The notes: generated by a model from the sequence alone, not told the origin. Positions 1 through 14,213 are shown, counted from the first letter of the stretch. The stretch is DNA of 64,000 nt from Diadophis punctatus similis (GCA_023053685.1 JALIGW010000001.1:226561434-226625433); one strand, 5' to 3'. A program made the numbers and translations.

Positions 1-727
1 GCATCTCAGCAAAGAATTTGAATTACTATGGCTTGCTTTTTAACCAAATTTGCATTGCGCTATGAATGATATGCACAACCAGTTAATGATGATCTCATTT
101 AAGTCTTGGAAAGTATTCAACTATTCAGTCTGATACATTGTTCAGAGATCTGTGGCATCCAAGTGGGAATTAGCTATTATATTAATGAGAGTAACTTATG
201 GACTCCACATAATTTGAATCCCAAGTCTCCTTCCTTGGCACTTTTATTCAGTTATTATGCTCTAGCTGGTTGGGTTTCTTTAACATTATGGCAACAGCCA
301 CATCATTGACAATCAGAGAATTTCTGTCTTGCAAACTTCCACTGAAACACTGGCCACATCAGCCAATGCTCTCAACAGGCAAGGCAAATCAGAGCTTAGA
401 GAAGTTACTGCAAGGTGAAAAATCTACAGGATGAGAACCTGAGATTTTCTTTCCTTTGAAACAGTTTGAGATTCTGTTCTGCAATCAACATCTTATGTAA
501 ATATGATGGTAACAAACTTTATTAAACAGCAATCAAGTTTAAGAACCTAAGCTATGCCATTTAGGACTAAACCTCCTATCACAATCAAATAACAGTCTAG
601 CATACCAACGTAATTATACGTTGCATAAATAATATTTTTTTATTTTCTTCTCTGAAGTCATGGCGGTTAGATTTAAAATCCCACTTATCCCTAATGTGAG
701 AGAAAAAGAAACAAACAGTAAACATAC
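1..727 (-). other. LRP5: LRP5 intron 4 (partial)
   Basis: This stretch begins with the exon 4 donor at 727-726 and runs off the left edge. It is AT-rich. I see no repeat, RNA gene or exon in it. Short ORFs here lack any family signal. Confidence 0.8.
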
Positions 728-924
728 AATATGGCTGTCTTTCAGGGCTCAAAACTTGGATGTCCATTGGTGAATAAAGAGAATTTATTATTTCTCTCTT
801 ATTCTCTCCAGCTTTCTTGTTGCAGGCATGAATGGAACGCGTCTGCCAATCCGTCCAGTACAGAGTGTCCCCAGCCAACGTCAGGGCAAATGGATGAGTG
901 AGACTACCTTCCACCACTTTTTGC
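728..924 (-). CDS. LRP5: LRP5 exon 4: end of beta-propeller 1
   Basis: This 197-nt exon covers residues 229-294 plus one base. It contains [17 protein letters not shown], a [15 protein letters not shown] blade (YWTD 251-254) and [15 protein letters not shown]. The acceptor is CTAG ending at 925 and the donor is GTATGT from 727. The first EGF-like module would begin in the next exon, which is left of this window. Ala242 and Thr253, further high-bone-mass positions in human, are unchanged. The residues after the family-typical HACNK are more divergent than the rest ([14 protein letters not shown]), as expected for a surface loop. Confidence 0.98.
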
Positions 925-2894
<1,970 letters not shown>

Positions 2895-3209
2895 TTAAAA
2901 AAAATCCAATTACAATTACAAAAACAGAATAGAAACTTTCCTGAAATCAAGGAAATTTTGTGAATTTCCTTGAATTCAAGTTTGTGTGACAACAGATATC
3001 AAACATTTCTTTAAAAGCAATACATAACTTTGCTATTTTTTAAAAATTTCCTACCTTAGTTAACTATCTCTAAAAATATAACGTCTTTTGTTTCCTATAC
3101 AGTTCAATTAATACAAGTCTTTTCATTACTTGCTGAATAAGGATTCTTTATCTCAACTGGTAGAGCCCCTTGGGCTCTATTATGATCTGTCAGCAAAAAC
3201 TTTTACAAC

Positions 3210-3282
3210 TACACATACCCTGTACAACTTTTTGTACACACATACCCTGTACAACATACCCTGTACATACCCTGTACAACTT
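3210..3282. repeat. Short minisatellite, ACCCTGTACA units
   Basis: The motif acataccctgtacaac recurs several times with variable spacing, some copies followed by a TTTTT run. It is an irregular local tandem repeat in intron 2. Confidence 0.7.
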
Positions 3283-3934
3283 TTTAGCTACAGTAACTGT
3301 TTTCAGCAAATTAAAATAAGAAGTGCCATTAAAAAAAGATTCTACAATTGCATCTGAGTAGAAGTAATTTATCAACTTTTGATATTAATGACAGGTTTTT
3401 GCAACAGTAAACAGATAAATAAAATGAAGCACAACAATGATAAAAACCGGCATATAACAAAGTAAATAACTGGCTGAAAACACTGTGACACATACAGCTA
3501 AGAGAAATTAAGTAATACAAAGATCAAAGGACTAAAACCAGTTAACCGAAACCATGCCTTAAAGTCAATGTGGTTCTCAAGCAGGATGCCAACAACCCCC
3601 TGTCTTTGTAGTCATGTACTTCTTTTCTTTGGCAGTGATAAATCGAGAAGTGCTTCAGAAGTTGGCCTTGGTATTTGGAGAAATAGAAATGGAAGGACAT
3701 GCTCTTTTAAGATAAATTATTTAAGGCACTGGAAGTTTAAAGGTTAACCGAGTACTCTCAGAAGGTTAGAAAATAACTGGCAACCAAACCATATGAGAAA
3801 ACTGCTGTTATTGCATTCCTATTGAATATGAATGTCTGGCTAATAATCAGAAAATCAAGGAAACTGAATATTACTTAGATAGCTTCTTGGTGTCAAACAA
3901 TAGAGAAATGAATAACTATAATGACCCTTTAGAA

Positions 3935-4232
3935 CAGGGGTGTCAAACTCGCATCCAGATTGCAGGGTGCTTAGATCTGGCCCGCGGGGCTGCCCTGGAA
4001 ACAGTGAAGAACCGGCCTGTGGTGCCTCTGCCAGCAAAAACGGAGTTTGGGAGGGCCACGCTGGCAGAGGGTTGCAGGAGCCAGAAACTGAGGTCGAGAG
4101 CCCGTTTTTGCTGGCAGAGCGCTTGGGCCGCCACAGGCGACCCGACACAAGTGACATCAATGCCCCCTGCCCTCCTCCAGATCAAACACAACCCTGATGC
4201 GGCCTTCAATGAAATCGAGTTTGACAACCCTG
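3935..4232. mobile_element. hAT-type MITE (CAGGGGTGTCAAACTC family)
   Basis: A 298-bp element with terminal inverted repeats beginning CAGGGGTGTCAAACTC and ending GAGTTTGACAACCCTG. It is flanked by an 8-bp target duplication, ctttagaa and ctttagga, with one difference. An 8-bp duplication and CAG...CTG ends are typical of hAT transposons. It has no transposase. The GC-rich interior makes small false ORFs. Confidence 0.88.
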
Positions 4233-5037
4233 CTTTAGGATATATGACCAATAGTACTATATATTATTTATTAGAGCTGTGTAAATAATTCAAAAAGCAG
4301 CTTCAACTGCATGGATGTTTTTGCCAGAATTCAGTCATCATTCAGAAAGGTCTTCTCAGATTATCTGTGCATGCACAGAAGAGGTTTCCACTAGAACTGC
4401 TGAGGAAATCAATAATTTGCATAGATCTATAATGAATTTTATTTATTTCTTAAGTTTATGACTTCTTTTTTTCTTCAAGCAGCTACCTACTTGCACTTAT
4501 GGGTTTTGTTTTATTTTTAATGCAAAGCTGAACATTAACAAAACTTCAAGAGAATATAAAAATAAGATACAAAAAACAAATATGAAAAAGCAGAGAATGA
4601 GAGACATACTTTAAACATCCCTAGCTAATATTTTGGTCAGAAAGATATATGGATATATATAAAGATATAGATATACAGATTCTCTCATAAAGAAATATAA
4701 TCTATTAGGAATGGTTTTTGAATATATTTGATCCAAACAAAAATGTTTTAATTTTCTAATGTTTTACAACAATAAATCTGTAATGTGAAAGAAAAAATAC
4801 ATTAATTTGTTATGTTGAGAAATACAGAAAATAAACGTACAATATAGTTGATTCCCAAAGATTGCTCAGCAACTTCAAAAATATTTGGCCAGAATGAGGA
4901 ACTAAACTGAAAATGACAAGGCCTCTGGCAGCAATGTAATCCCTACCAATCTCTACAGGAAGATTTAAGTTCATATAATGTAATGTTAATGGTGGGTATT
5001 AACATCTACACATTTAGTTACAATCAATTAATGAAAA

Positions 5038-5395
5038 GAAGGACTAAGGGTGACATGATAGCAGTGTTCCAATATCTCAGGGGTTGCCACAAAGAAGAGG
5101 GAGTCAAGCTATTCTCCAAAACACCTGAAGGCAGGAAAAGAAGCAATGGATGGAAACTTATCAAGGAGAGAAGCAACCTAGAACGAAGGAGACATTTCTT
5201 GACAGTTAAAACAATTAATCATTGGAACAACTTGCCTCCAGAAGTTGTGGGTGCTCCAACATTGGAAGTTTTTAATAAGAGATTGGACAACCATTTGTCT
5301 GAAATGGTATAGGTTTCCTGCCCGAGCAGGGGGTTGGACTAGAAGACCTCCAAGGTCCCTTCCAACTCTGTTATTCTAATTCTAATTCTCCAAAG
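5038..5395 (+). mobile_element. CR1-L3-type LINE, 3' end fragment
   Basis: A translatable piece of the reverse-transcriptase C-terminus, with GDMIAVFQYLRG, GVKLFSK and HWNNLPPEVVGAPTLEVF, ends at a stop near 5312. A short 3' UTR follows, with GGTTGGACTAGAAGACCTCC and CCTTCCAACTCTG, then degenerate ATTCT units. These are standard features of the CR1 family. The copy is 5'-truncated and not functional. Confidence 0.85.
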
Positions 5396-6137
5396 TGGAT
5401 TTAAATAGAATTTTATGCCATAAAGAATTCCAATGTAACTCACTGTCTTAGCTTCAATTTCCTCTTCCCATATTATTTTATTACTACTTCTTGGACTTTT
5501 TTTACCTTCCTTTCAATGCCAATGCTTCCAAGTACAGAAGTGTATTACAGAACTAAAGAGAGTTCCCTGAACTTAAACAATGCATATACCATTCTTCAAA
5601 TACTGCTAAAGGGTTTGATTGCTGAAATTTAATAAAATTAAGAAGGAATGATGAAACCTGATTCAGCTGAAATTTGTAACCAATTCTTCAAAAAATATAT
5701 TCATCAGAGATGGATTCCCAGTTAAGTCTTTAACCAGATAATGTCCTGACTTTTCTAATAACCCATTTCATATATTCATTTTATTAATATATGTATTTGT
5801 AACTATATATACATTTCTCAATATCAGGAAAGAATGTTATTGCTCTAACGGCTTTAGATTTTAATACTCTCTGCCAATTCAGCATAATTTGTGGTTATTA
5901 TACTATGAATAGTTACTTGAAAAGTATCATAATAATCTTTTAAAGATGTATACTTAAATTCCCGACATGATTTTGCTTGTGGAATATGATTTGCCTAATC
6001 CTACTTCTTTTATACAAATGAAAAAAAGAGAGGGGTATCTTTTACCATGAACTAAATTAAGAAACAAAGAAGTTTGAAGTTTGAAACAAAAATAAGATTT
6101 TAGAAAACCAAGAACAGATATTTTACTAGAGATAAAG

Positions 6138-6508
6138 AAAGCTGTGGGCCTCCTCCAGGTCCCATCAGCTAAACAATGCCGGCTGGCGGGCCCTAGGGGA
6201 GGGCCTTCTCGGGGGGGGGGCATGCTCTGGAACCAACTTCCCCCAGAGACCCGAACCATCCCCACCCTGCTGGCCTTCCAAAAAGCCGTCAAGACATGGC
6301 TCTTCCTGCAGGCAGGGGGTGAGCCTAGTTCCACCTGAGCTCTCGCCCGGTATGGCTGATGGTGAACATTTTTAATCTTTTTGTAATTTTTAATTGTTGT
6401 TTTTAACTGTTGTTTATTATTAGTGTTCTTGTATAATTTGCTGTACGCCGCCCTGAGTCCCTCGGGAGTAGGGCGGCATAGAAGAACCAATAATAAATAA
6501 ATAAATAA
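6138..6508 (+). mobile_element. L2/CR1-type LINE, 3' end fragment
   Basis: Frame + from 6144 encodes a LINE C-terminus (GLLQVPSAKQCRLAGPRG, WNQLPPETRTIPTLLAF) with a poly-G interruption near 6210. The 3' UTR has a stem-like CGCCCTGAGTCCCTCGGGAG...GGGCGGC and an (AATA)n tail. The same end occurs at 24430-25193 (+) and 48905-49450 (-), so this is one family. Truncated and dead. Confidence 0.83.
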
Positions 6509-7042
6509 AGTATTGATTTGCAATCTTTCAAAGCGGGTCTTCAGCACATTTCTTACTCTGATGTCAATTACAGCAATTGCTCCTAAATATCTAAATACAT
6601 ACATACATACCAATGGGAATTGTAGTTAAGCATATTAGGAGAGCCCAGATTGTTTACTTCTGTAGTTGATGTACTTTAGATTAAGCAGACAAAATAATAG
6701 CAGGATTAGTATATCTCCTTGCCATAATTCAAGAGCTTTGTCAGATAACGTATTAACGTCATTGTGTGGTTTAATTTGGTTCTGACTTAGTTTACTGCGC
6801 AAATCCAACCAATATGGTGTTCAAACTGGAATGTGTGGCTAATTCACTGATTGTGGTTGATTAAATTTACAGTACAATATTAAGAATCCAGACTAAGAGG
6901 TAACTTTTTTTGAGTGGAATATATGGCCATACAAGCTACAAATTTCCTCAACTCCAATATCTCTAAGCATAGGTCCAATCATTCCCTATTACCCCATATT
7001 TAATAATGTTTTAATTATGTATGCCATGTTCAGCTTTATAAT

Positions 7043-7219
7043 CAGTGGTGGGTTGCTACCGGTTCGCACCGGTTCTGTGAACAGGTAGTGGTGATGGCGG
7101 GCGGCTCTGCCCACCTGCCAGGACGTCATCAAAAATGCTCTGCACATGTGCAGAAGTGTTGCACTTGCACAAAGCGCGCACCCACACACGGTAGCAAAGG
7201 TAAGTGGAACCCACTACTG
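7043..7219. mobile_element. hAT-type MITE (CAGTGGTGGGTT family)
   Basis: A 177-bp element with ends CAGTGGTGGGTT and AACCCACTACTG and an exact 8-bp duplication, tttataat, on both sides. Internal ACCGGTTCGCACCGGTTC marks it as kin of the copies at 11452, 32729 and 33589. Confidence 0.92.
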
Positions 7220-7261
7220 TTTATAATTACAGTACTGAAATACAGGATTAACAATTTCCTT

Positions 7262-7332
7262 GTGCGAACCACTTCTGAAAAACCTTGCCAAGAAAACTGC
7301 AGTTTCTGAAAATCAAATATAACTGAACCAAA
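7262..7332 (+). repeat. Sauria-type SINE, 3' tail remnant
   Basis: The segment with CTTGCCAAGAAAACTGCAG and a following A-rich tail repeats the 3' part of the SINE at 48604-48830. Only the tail is left. Confidence 0.5.
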
Positions 7333-7610
7333 AAAAAAAATCCAAAATAGTCCTACCATTATCAGAAGTATATAATTTTCAAATAAGCTTATTTATAAAA
7401 TAAATGCCTCATTTATTAAATATAATTGATCCTTATCTACTTGCTGTATACAGAACATGCTCTCTCACATATGTACACAAATTAGTCTCACACATAAATA
7501 TCATAACTAGATGTAGACATAGCCATTTCTGAGGAAGAGGAGGATAGAGATGGGATAAGTGAAAGGGGTAGCTGTATAAGGAAAAGAAGGGGGAAAGGAA
7601 ATTAAATAGG

Positions 7611-7662
7611 AAGGGAGGGAGGGAGGGAGGGAGGGAGGGAGGGGGGAAGGAAGGAAGGGATT
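7611..7662. repeat. (GGGA)n / (GGAA)n microsatellite
   Basis: About nine GGGA units pass into GGGGG and then GGAA units. Purine-only on the plus strand. Confidence 0.95.
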
Positions 7663-7721
7663 TTTAGGCATTACAAGAGGATTCCAATCACCTTCCCACA
7701 TAGCAGCTTATCTTCAAACTA

Positions 7722-8513
7722 CCGTATTTTTTGGAGTATAAGACGCACCTTTTTCCTCCCTAAAAGTGGCTGAAAATTTGGGCGCGTCTTATACTCTGAA
7801 TGTAGCTTTTTCGGAGCTTTTTTTCCAGCCCTAACTAGGTGGTAACGATCTTCCCAGCTCTTACCTTGCAGGCTTTTTCATTGTTACTCTCTCCAAAGAA
7901 TGTTTTTCCAGCCCTAAGTCTTTGCAGGTTTTTTTTTCATTGCTCTACTTGCTCCGAGTAAGTTTTTTTCTAGCCCTAGCCAGGTGCTAATGATCTTCCC
8001 AGCTCTTACTGGCTTGCAGGCTCTTTCATTGTTACTCTCTCTGAAGAAGGTTTTTCCAGCCCTAAGTCTTTGCAGGGTTTTTTTCATTGCTCTACTTGCT
8101 CCGAATAAGTTTTTTTCTAGCCCTAGCCAGGTGCTAATGATTTTCCCAGCTCTTACTGGCTTGCAGGCTCTTTCATTGTTACTCTCTCTGAAGAAGGTTT
8201 TTCCAGCCCTAAGTCTTTGCAGGGTTTTTTTCATTGCTCTACTTGCTCCGAATAAGTTTTTTTCTAGCCCTAGCCAGGTGCTAATGATTTTCCCAGCTCT
8301 AACTGGCTTGCAGGCTCTTTCATTGTTACTCTCTCCGAAGAAGGTTTTTTTAAGTCCTAACCAGGAGATAAAATAATGTGCTGAAGCTGACCAGACTAAG
8401 GACGTTAGCCAGATGAATACCTGGTAGGCAGATTTCCCCCCCCCCCTATTTTCCTCCCCAAAAACTAAGGTGCGTCTTATACTCCGGTGCGTCTTATACT
8501 CCGAAAAATACGG
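7722..8513. mobile_element. TA-flanked MITE with 147-bp internal iterations
   Basis: Ends CCGTATTTTTTGGAGTATAA and the matching TTATACTCCGAAAAATACGG are bounded by TA on each side, as for Tc1/mariner-like insertions. The 792-bp body contains about three tandem copies of a 147-bp unit (landmarks GCAGGCTCTTTCATTG at 8016, 8163 and 8310). Because 147 is a multiple of three, open frames persist on both strands. They are not genes. Related copies lie at 21475, 29318 and 38476. The superfamily call rests only on the TA and the inverted ends. Confidence 0.85.
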
Positions 8514-9868
8514 TAATCTACAAAGGCCTCCACACTTCACAGCAATATTTGCAGCCATTTGCACCTCAGTTTATTGCTTTGTTTTCATCAGATTCTTATA
8601 TTCTTATCAACAACTAGTAGTTTCCACTCCCCTCCTTCTATTATTTGGAGAAAAATGGGAGGGGGGGAGAATGGAAAGAGAAAAGGCCTACTTCAGCACT
8701 GTTTTTATTCTCTTTCAGGCCATAATTCACAAAAAAACATGTTAGAACTGCCTAGATTTTACAAAGAATACTCAACAATTGCTATAAAGTTGTGGCCAAA
8801 CTAGCCTAAGATGCCATCAGTTTTAAAAAAAATGTAGAGTAGGATGTTAGATAAACATATTGAAGTATTCATAGTAAAGATGAAACTTTGCCAAAGGAAA
8901 AAAACCCCAAACTATAATAGAAATAACCTATACAAACTCTGAAGCCGCTATAATTCAAGTTTTCCAGGCAAATTGAAAGATTCCAAATAAAAACAGTATT
9001 GTTTTATAATGGAAATACAATCACAAGGAACACACTGAGAGATAATGCTAGCAAATGCTAAAGAAAGTATATACCAAACTTGCCAAAGTAACCTGCATAT
9101 TAAAAATAAGTCAGAAAGCCTCTGGAGCGATTTCAGAAAAGTAAGCTCCTTAAAAAGACTGGCATGTCCTCAACTTCAAATTGTGCAGGGAAAAAAAACA
9201 CTAAGGGGCCTTTTACAACCAAGGTAAAGAGTAAACTGTGAAAAGAAAAAGAGGGGGGTGGGATGGATGCCACAAATACAGACAAGGAATGTAGCTGCTG
9301 GAAGAGTTAATTCCACAAGGACAGACCTCAAGCCAATATTATTCCTCTTCCCCTTCCCCTTCCCCCACCAAGAAAAGCAACAAACAAGTTCCACAAGAGG
9401 ATTGGCAAGTAAGTGATGCACAACCAACCACCATTATAAATGGATCTTCTTAAAAGAAACACATTCAAATTGCCTGAAAGGAACACAAAATGATCGACTT
9501 TCAAATATGATTAGGGCTTCCCATACTTCGTACATCCTCTGGAATTTTTGCTAAATTTTGCCACATTAAAACACCTAAATGCAGGAAATGTATGCAAAGC
9601 AAAAGACAATAAGGTAAATGAAAAATAGATCTATGCAAAGATGGAAAAAATTCGAAGCAAAGACACATGTAAATACACTGCATACCTCATTAATATACTT
9701 CCGTGAAACAGCTTGGTACAATGGAATTTGTTAGATTAAGGAAGCAGGGAAAGTATGACAAGGTAACATTCTTGTTTCATAATATCTCAAACAACAAAAC
9801 TCCAAGTGTAGCCTAAATACTCAATAAAAACAATTGTAAGAATAAAAACATGTCACTGCTTTTTATTA

Positions 9869-10776
9869 CCGTGTTTCCCCGAAAATAAGACAGGGCCTTA
9901 TATTTTTTGAACCCCAAAATATGGCCTTGGCCTTATTATCGGGGGGGCTTATTATTTTGGGGGTGCAGTAGGCGGCGAGCGTGGGACTGGATGTCCCATC
10001 GCCACCGCCTCTCCTCCCTGTTCTTGGCACCGGCCGAGTGGCTGACCGCCGCCACTGCCTCGTGGAACAAGTGTCAAGCAGGACGCACATCTCACGGTGG
10101 GGCACAATTTGGGGGTGGCAGGTTGGGTGGGGCAGGTTGGGCCGCGAGACACGCGTCCTACCTGGGACTTGTAGCTCCGTCGCGTTCCTCAGCATTGTGT
10201 CCAGAGAAGCCCATTGTAAAAGAAAACTTCTCGCGAGTTCAATCAAACTTCTTGAACTCACGAGAAGTTTTCTTTTACAATGGGCTTCTCTGGACACAAC
10301 ACCAAGGAACGTGACGGAGCTACAAGTGTCAAGTAGGATGCGCGTGGGGTGGGGTGCAATTTGGGGGTGGCAGGTCAGGGTGGGGTGGGCTGCAAGACGC
10401 ACATCCTACCTGGGACTTGTAGCTCCGTTGCGTTCCTCAGTGTTGTATCCACTGACCCTCACCTGCCTCCGGCTCTCAAGCAAAGTGGGAGGGAGAAGAA
10501 ACTTTCGCGGGCTGCCTGAGGAAGCCGAGCTGACAGCCAAACTTCTAGCCGGGCTCAGCGGCAGAAGCAGCCAGGCACGCGCTTCCTTGTCTCTTCCAAA
10601 CGTGCCCCTCTCTCGGCGGGGGGGGGGGGGGGGAAGAGTGCACTTAAGACACAGCACCAGGAGAAGGAACCTTTTGGCTGTCAGCTCGGCCTTCTTGGGG
10701 GGGATTATTTCAGCGCATGCGCTGAAAAGCCTGATTGGCCTTATTATGGGGACATGTATTATTTTGGGGAACACGG
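9869..10776. mobile_element. TA-flanked MITE with large internal inverted repeat
   Basis: A 908-bp element with ends CCGTGTTTCCCCGAAAATAA and, inverted on the right, CCGTGTTCCCCAAAATAA. A TA flanks both sides. Inside is a foldback with arms 10150-10242 and 10252-10344 and a 9-nt loop. A further direct copy of the outer arm follows at about 10391-10458. It is GC-rich, with a 16-nt poly-G near 10619. No transposase ORF is recognisable. Confidence 0.85.
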
Positions 10777-10871
10777 TAGTATAAATACTTAGATGAACTG
10801 CTCAAAATTTAATAACAGGATATAGGATACACATAAAAGAACCAGAATATCTCACAAAATACCCCATGCTC

Positions 10872-11137
10872 AAGCCACAAATACTAGAATTTTATTTTTT
10901 AAATTTATATCCTGCTTTTACTTTTTTTTTGCAAATAACCCAAGACAGCATACACATGGACCACACCTTCCTTCTCCTATTTTCCTTACAACAATCCTGT
11001 GAGGTAGGTTGGGCTTTAGAGAAAGTGACTGGCACAAGCTCACTCAGCTGGCTTTCATAGCTAAGCCAAGACTAGAATTCAAGATCTCCTGCTTTCTAGT
11101 CTAGTGCCTTAATGACTAGACCAAGCTGGCTCTTTAC
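10872..11137 (-). mobile_element. Sauria-type SINE
   Basis: Read on the minus strand it starts GAGCCAGCTTGGTCTAGTC, then has AGTGAGCTTGTGCCAGTCAC and CCCAACCTACCTCACAGGAT, and ends in GGATATAAATTTAAAAAA. This order of tRNA-related head, core and tail is that of squamate SINEs of the Sauria type. Confidence 0.75.
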
Positions 11138-11451
11138 CTCAGATTAACTCATCACATTATGTCACCACTTAATGTTAACTTTTTTTTTAAGTTGCTGCTT
11201 TTTGTCACTGTCCTTTTCAGTCAGAGTATTCAGAATTTGATTTTGAGTATTCCAAATAAGAATTGACCAATGCAGGCTAGATTGGATTTATTATTTCCTG
11301 TGTTCTAGAATCTTTAATCCTGCTAATACATTCCAAAATAACACATTCCTACATCACACTGCTGGCTCATATTTAATTTGGGATCAACAAAGATACCCAG
11401 ATCCCTTTCACATGCACTGATACTAAGACAAGTCTCGTTGTCTCCAACATC

Positions 11452-11748
11452 CAGTGGTGGGTTGCTGCCAGTTTGGACTGGTTCTTTAGAATCGGTAGCG
11501 GAAAATTATTGCCGCTCGGCGAATTGGCAGCAATGACTGGTGGTCCATGCTCCTGAACCGGTCCTCCAGTTGCCGCAGCTTGCAAAAAAACCCTCTGCGC
11601 ATGCGCAAAGGTTTCTGCGCATAGGGTCATTTATGGGTGTTTTGCGCGATGTGATGGGTGTGTGTGCGTGCGCAAAGCACACGCGTGCAAAATGCGCACT
11701 TCCGTCATAATGCGAACCGGTAGGGAAGGTAAGTGGAACCCACCCCTG
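11452..11748. mobile_element. hAT-type MITE (CAGTGGTGGGTT family)
   Basis: A 297-bp element with ends CAGTGGTGGGTTGCTG and AGTGGAACCCACCCCTG. The 8-bp duplication ccaacatc is exact on both sides. Confidence 0.93.
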
Positions 11749-13160
11749 CCAACATCATGTACTTTGCCACCTTATACTGCCCCATCCTATTCATTTTCCT
11801 ACCCAATTAGAGAAGTTTACATTTCTGCCACTTGAATTCCACTCTATTCATTTCAGCCTAGCACATAAATTGTCTAGGTCAGGGGTCGGAAATTGCAGCT
11901 CGCGAGCCGCAAGCGGCTCTTTGGGCCCCCTGCCACGGCTCCCTGTCCCATCACTGACTGCCCCGCCCCTCGCCCTCCCTTCCATTGCCTAGCCCAGGGG
12001 CTTTCCTAGTTTCCAAGAGGACTACAGGGCAGGATGTCAAATGTCGTGTCCTCCGGCATCCAGAACGCTTCACGACGCTCTGAAACCCCCTGCCCATCCA
12101 TCCCTAGCCTTTGAAGGGGAGGAGGAGGGCACCCGCTGGGGGGTGGGGGCTGTAGGACAAGCTACGGGGCTCATCTCCAAGTCTCACAAGGATGGATGGT
12201 TCGCTCACTCACTCTAGCTGGGGAGGTGGGGGTTAAGCCAAGCATCTGAACGCCTCCCCGCAAGAAATGAATCATCTCCCTGAGCCAGGGTCCAGAGCAG
12301 CCTCGCACACCAGAAGCATTGAGGAGGGGCAGCAGCGGCTGGCGTTGGCAGACCCCCTGCCTCCGGCTGCCCTCGCACGCCAGGATTTTCCTTGTGGAAC
12401 GGAGATTCCGCCTCCCCCCAGCCCGAATCGTGCGCGTGCCTCACACCCCCACCCCAGCTGTGCCTGAGGAGAGGGGAGAAAGCCAAGCAGAGACCCCCCT
12501 CCTTCCCACACAAAGCCCCTTAAAGCAGAGAAGAAGCCCGGCCAGCCAGCCCCTTTTAGGACGGGAGGGGATGCGGGCAGAAGATGAAATGGGAAGGCAG
12601 TGGATGCAATGCGGGAAGCGGCCAAAGAGCCACGGTCCATCCCACGGCAAGGCAGGGCAGGTCAGGTCCCCTTCAATCCCGCCCACTTCTGCAGCAGGGC
12701 AGTTTCTTCCTCCATCTCGTGTCCGGCAGATAAATCATGCTCAGCAGCAGCCAAGCAGGAGGAGTGGCAGCGGTGGCGTTGGTGCTGATAGCAGCAGTGC
12801 CCCTCTAGCCTCTCGCTGCAGCAGTAGGGCCAAAGCGCGGGCTGCAGCGGCAGGAGGGGGGAGCGGTTGCCTCTCCAGCACCTCTGATGCAGAGCTTCCC
12901 AGTCCAGGGCCGAGGCGCGCCAGGCGGCTCAGGTTTTCTCTTGCTCCTCCTCACACCTCCTTCCCGTGCCCACATACACGCCACCGCGCTCGGCCAAGCG
13001 GCCACTCGCTTCCTTTCCAGATTCCCTGCGCAGGGCACTGAAGAGAGCACGCCCTACTCCCCCCACGCTCGGGGCCTGAGAGGGCAGGCGGAGCGGAAGC
13101 CATCCCCTCTTGCTTTGCTTCACTCCAACCCTCCCACCGTCCCCCGCAGCCACCAAAAAT

Positions 13161-13166
13161 AGATAG

Positions 13167-13240
<74 letters not shown>

Positions 13241-13318
13241 TGGATGGAGAGAGAGAGAGAGAGAGATAAAGAGGTGGAAAGGGAGAGATGAGAGGGAGAG
13301 GGAGAGAGAGAGAGAGAG

Positions 13319-13410
<92 letters not shown>

Positions 13411-13491
13411 TGGATGGAGAGAGAGAGATAAAGAGATGGAAAGGGAGAGATGAGAGGGAGAGGGAGGGAGGGAGGGAGGGAGGGAGGGAGG

Positions 13492-13584
<93 letters not shown>
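13161..13584. repeat. Compound (GATA)n-(GA)n-(GGGA)n microsatellite
   Basis: A (GATA)n run (about 13168-13240) followed by a GA/GGGA-rich spacer is duplicated in tandem, with TGGATGGAGA at 13241 and again 170 bp later at 13411. Then come GGGA units (about 13463-13497) and about 44 GA units (13497-13584). GATA arrays are common in snakes, but nothing here ties this one to a sex chromosome. Confidence 0.97.
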
Positions 13585-13589
<5 letters not shown>

Positions 13590-14039
13590 AGATAGATCTT
13601 CTACCTGTGGCTGCCTCCCAGCCCGTCCCCCGCCACAAACATGTGCAGCGAAGGATAAGGTTCCCGCCCCTTCCCGGAGCAACCTCTCGCCCTTCTTTGG
13701 ATGTATCAATTTGGGGCCCCTTCCACCTCTCTGTCGACATCCAGAGGTATCTATGCTTCCTGCAAAGTGAGAATTCTGCCGGGGTCTCCCAAATCCCCTA
13801 TTCCACCGGTATCTGAGGTGGTAAGTACTTAAGACGCTGGGAATCCGAGTTGTTTCTCTGTGCAGGCTGCAGAGTACTGGCACAGGATGGTTCTCAGAAG
13901 TATGGGTCATGGCAAAAACTGCTCCAGCAAAAAACAGTCAACAAATATTCTATTTGCAACACACCAATCTAAAGCTGAATTTCCCCAATCGTAGAATCTA
14001 ATAATGTACATTTCCTTCCATAAAAGCAGAGTAAAAGTT

Positions 14040-14135
14040 TAGCAATCTTCTTATTACTACTGCTACACTATACACCCATACACTATACACCCATTACTAC
14101 TGCTACACTATACACCCATACACCCATACATAGAG
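14040..14135. repeat. Short tandem repeat with ACACTATACACCCAT units
   Basis: TTACTACTGCTACACTATAC occurs twice with extra CACCCATACA units between and after. It lies inside the long hAT-type element. Confidence 0.75.
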
Positions 14136-14213
14136 AGAAGGGGAGAGAGAGGGGGGGAAGAGAGGGGGAGAGAGGGGGAGAGAGGGGGAGAGGGAGGGAG
14201 AGAGGGGGAGAGG

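Noticed and set aside
3210..3282. CRISPR-like array
   Set aside because: Irregular short repeats without unique spacers, in a vertebrate intron.
7914..8564. A 216-residue minus-strand ORF with 49-residue repeats (similar at 21588-22124)
   Set aside because: It lies within the TA-flanked MITE and arises from its 147-bp iterations. The same sequence recurs in other MITE copies.
9866..10784. Overlapping ORFs of up to 267 residues
   Set aside because: All fall inside the MITE with the foldback. GC-rich sequence has few stops, and both strands are equally open.
12319..13041. A 240-residue ORF
   Set aside because: Low-complexity, GC-rich interior of the 2.6-kb hAT-like element; overlapping open frames on the other strand; no domain.
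13161..13410. Sex-chromosome (Bkm-like) GATA satellite
   Set aside because: The array is short, lies in a hAT-like element in an LRP5 intron, and nothing in the window indicates a sex chromosome.
12951..13910. ORFs of 206-319 residues rich in Ser-Leu and Leu-Ser-Ile-Tyr repeats
   Set aside because: Direct translation of GA and GATA microsatellites.
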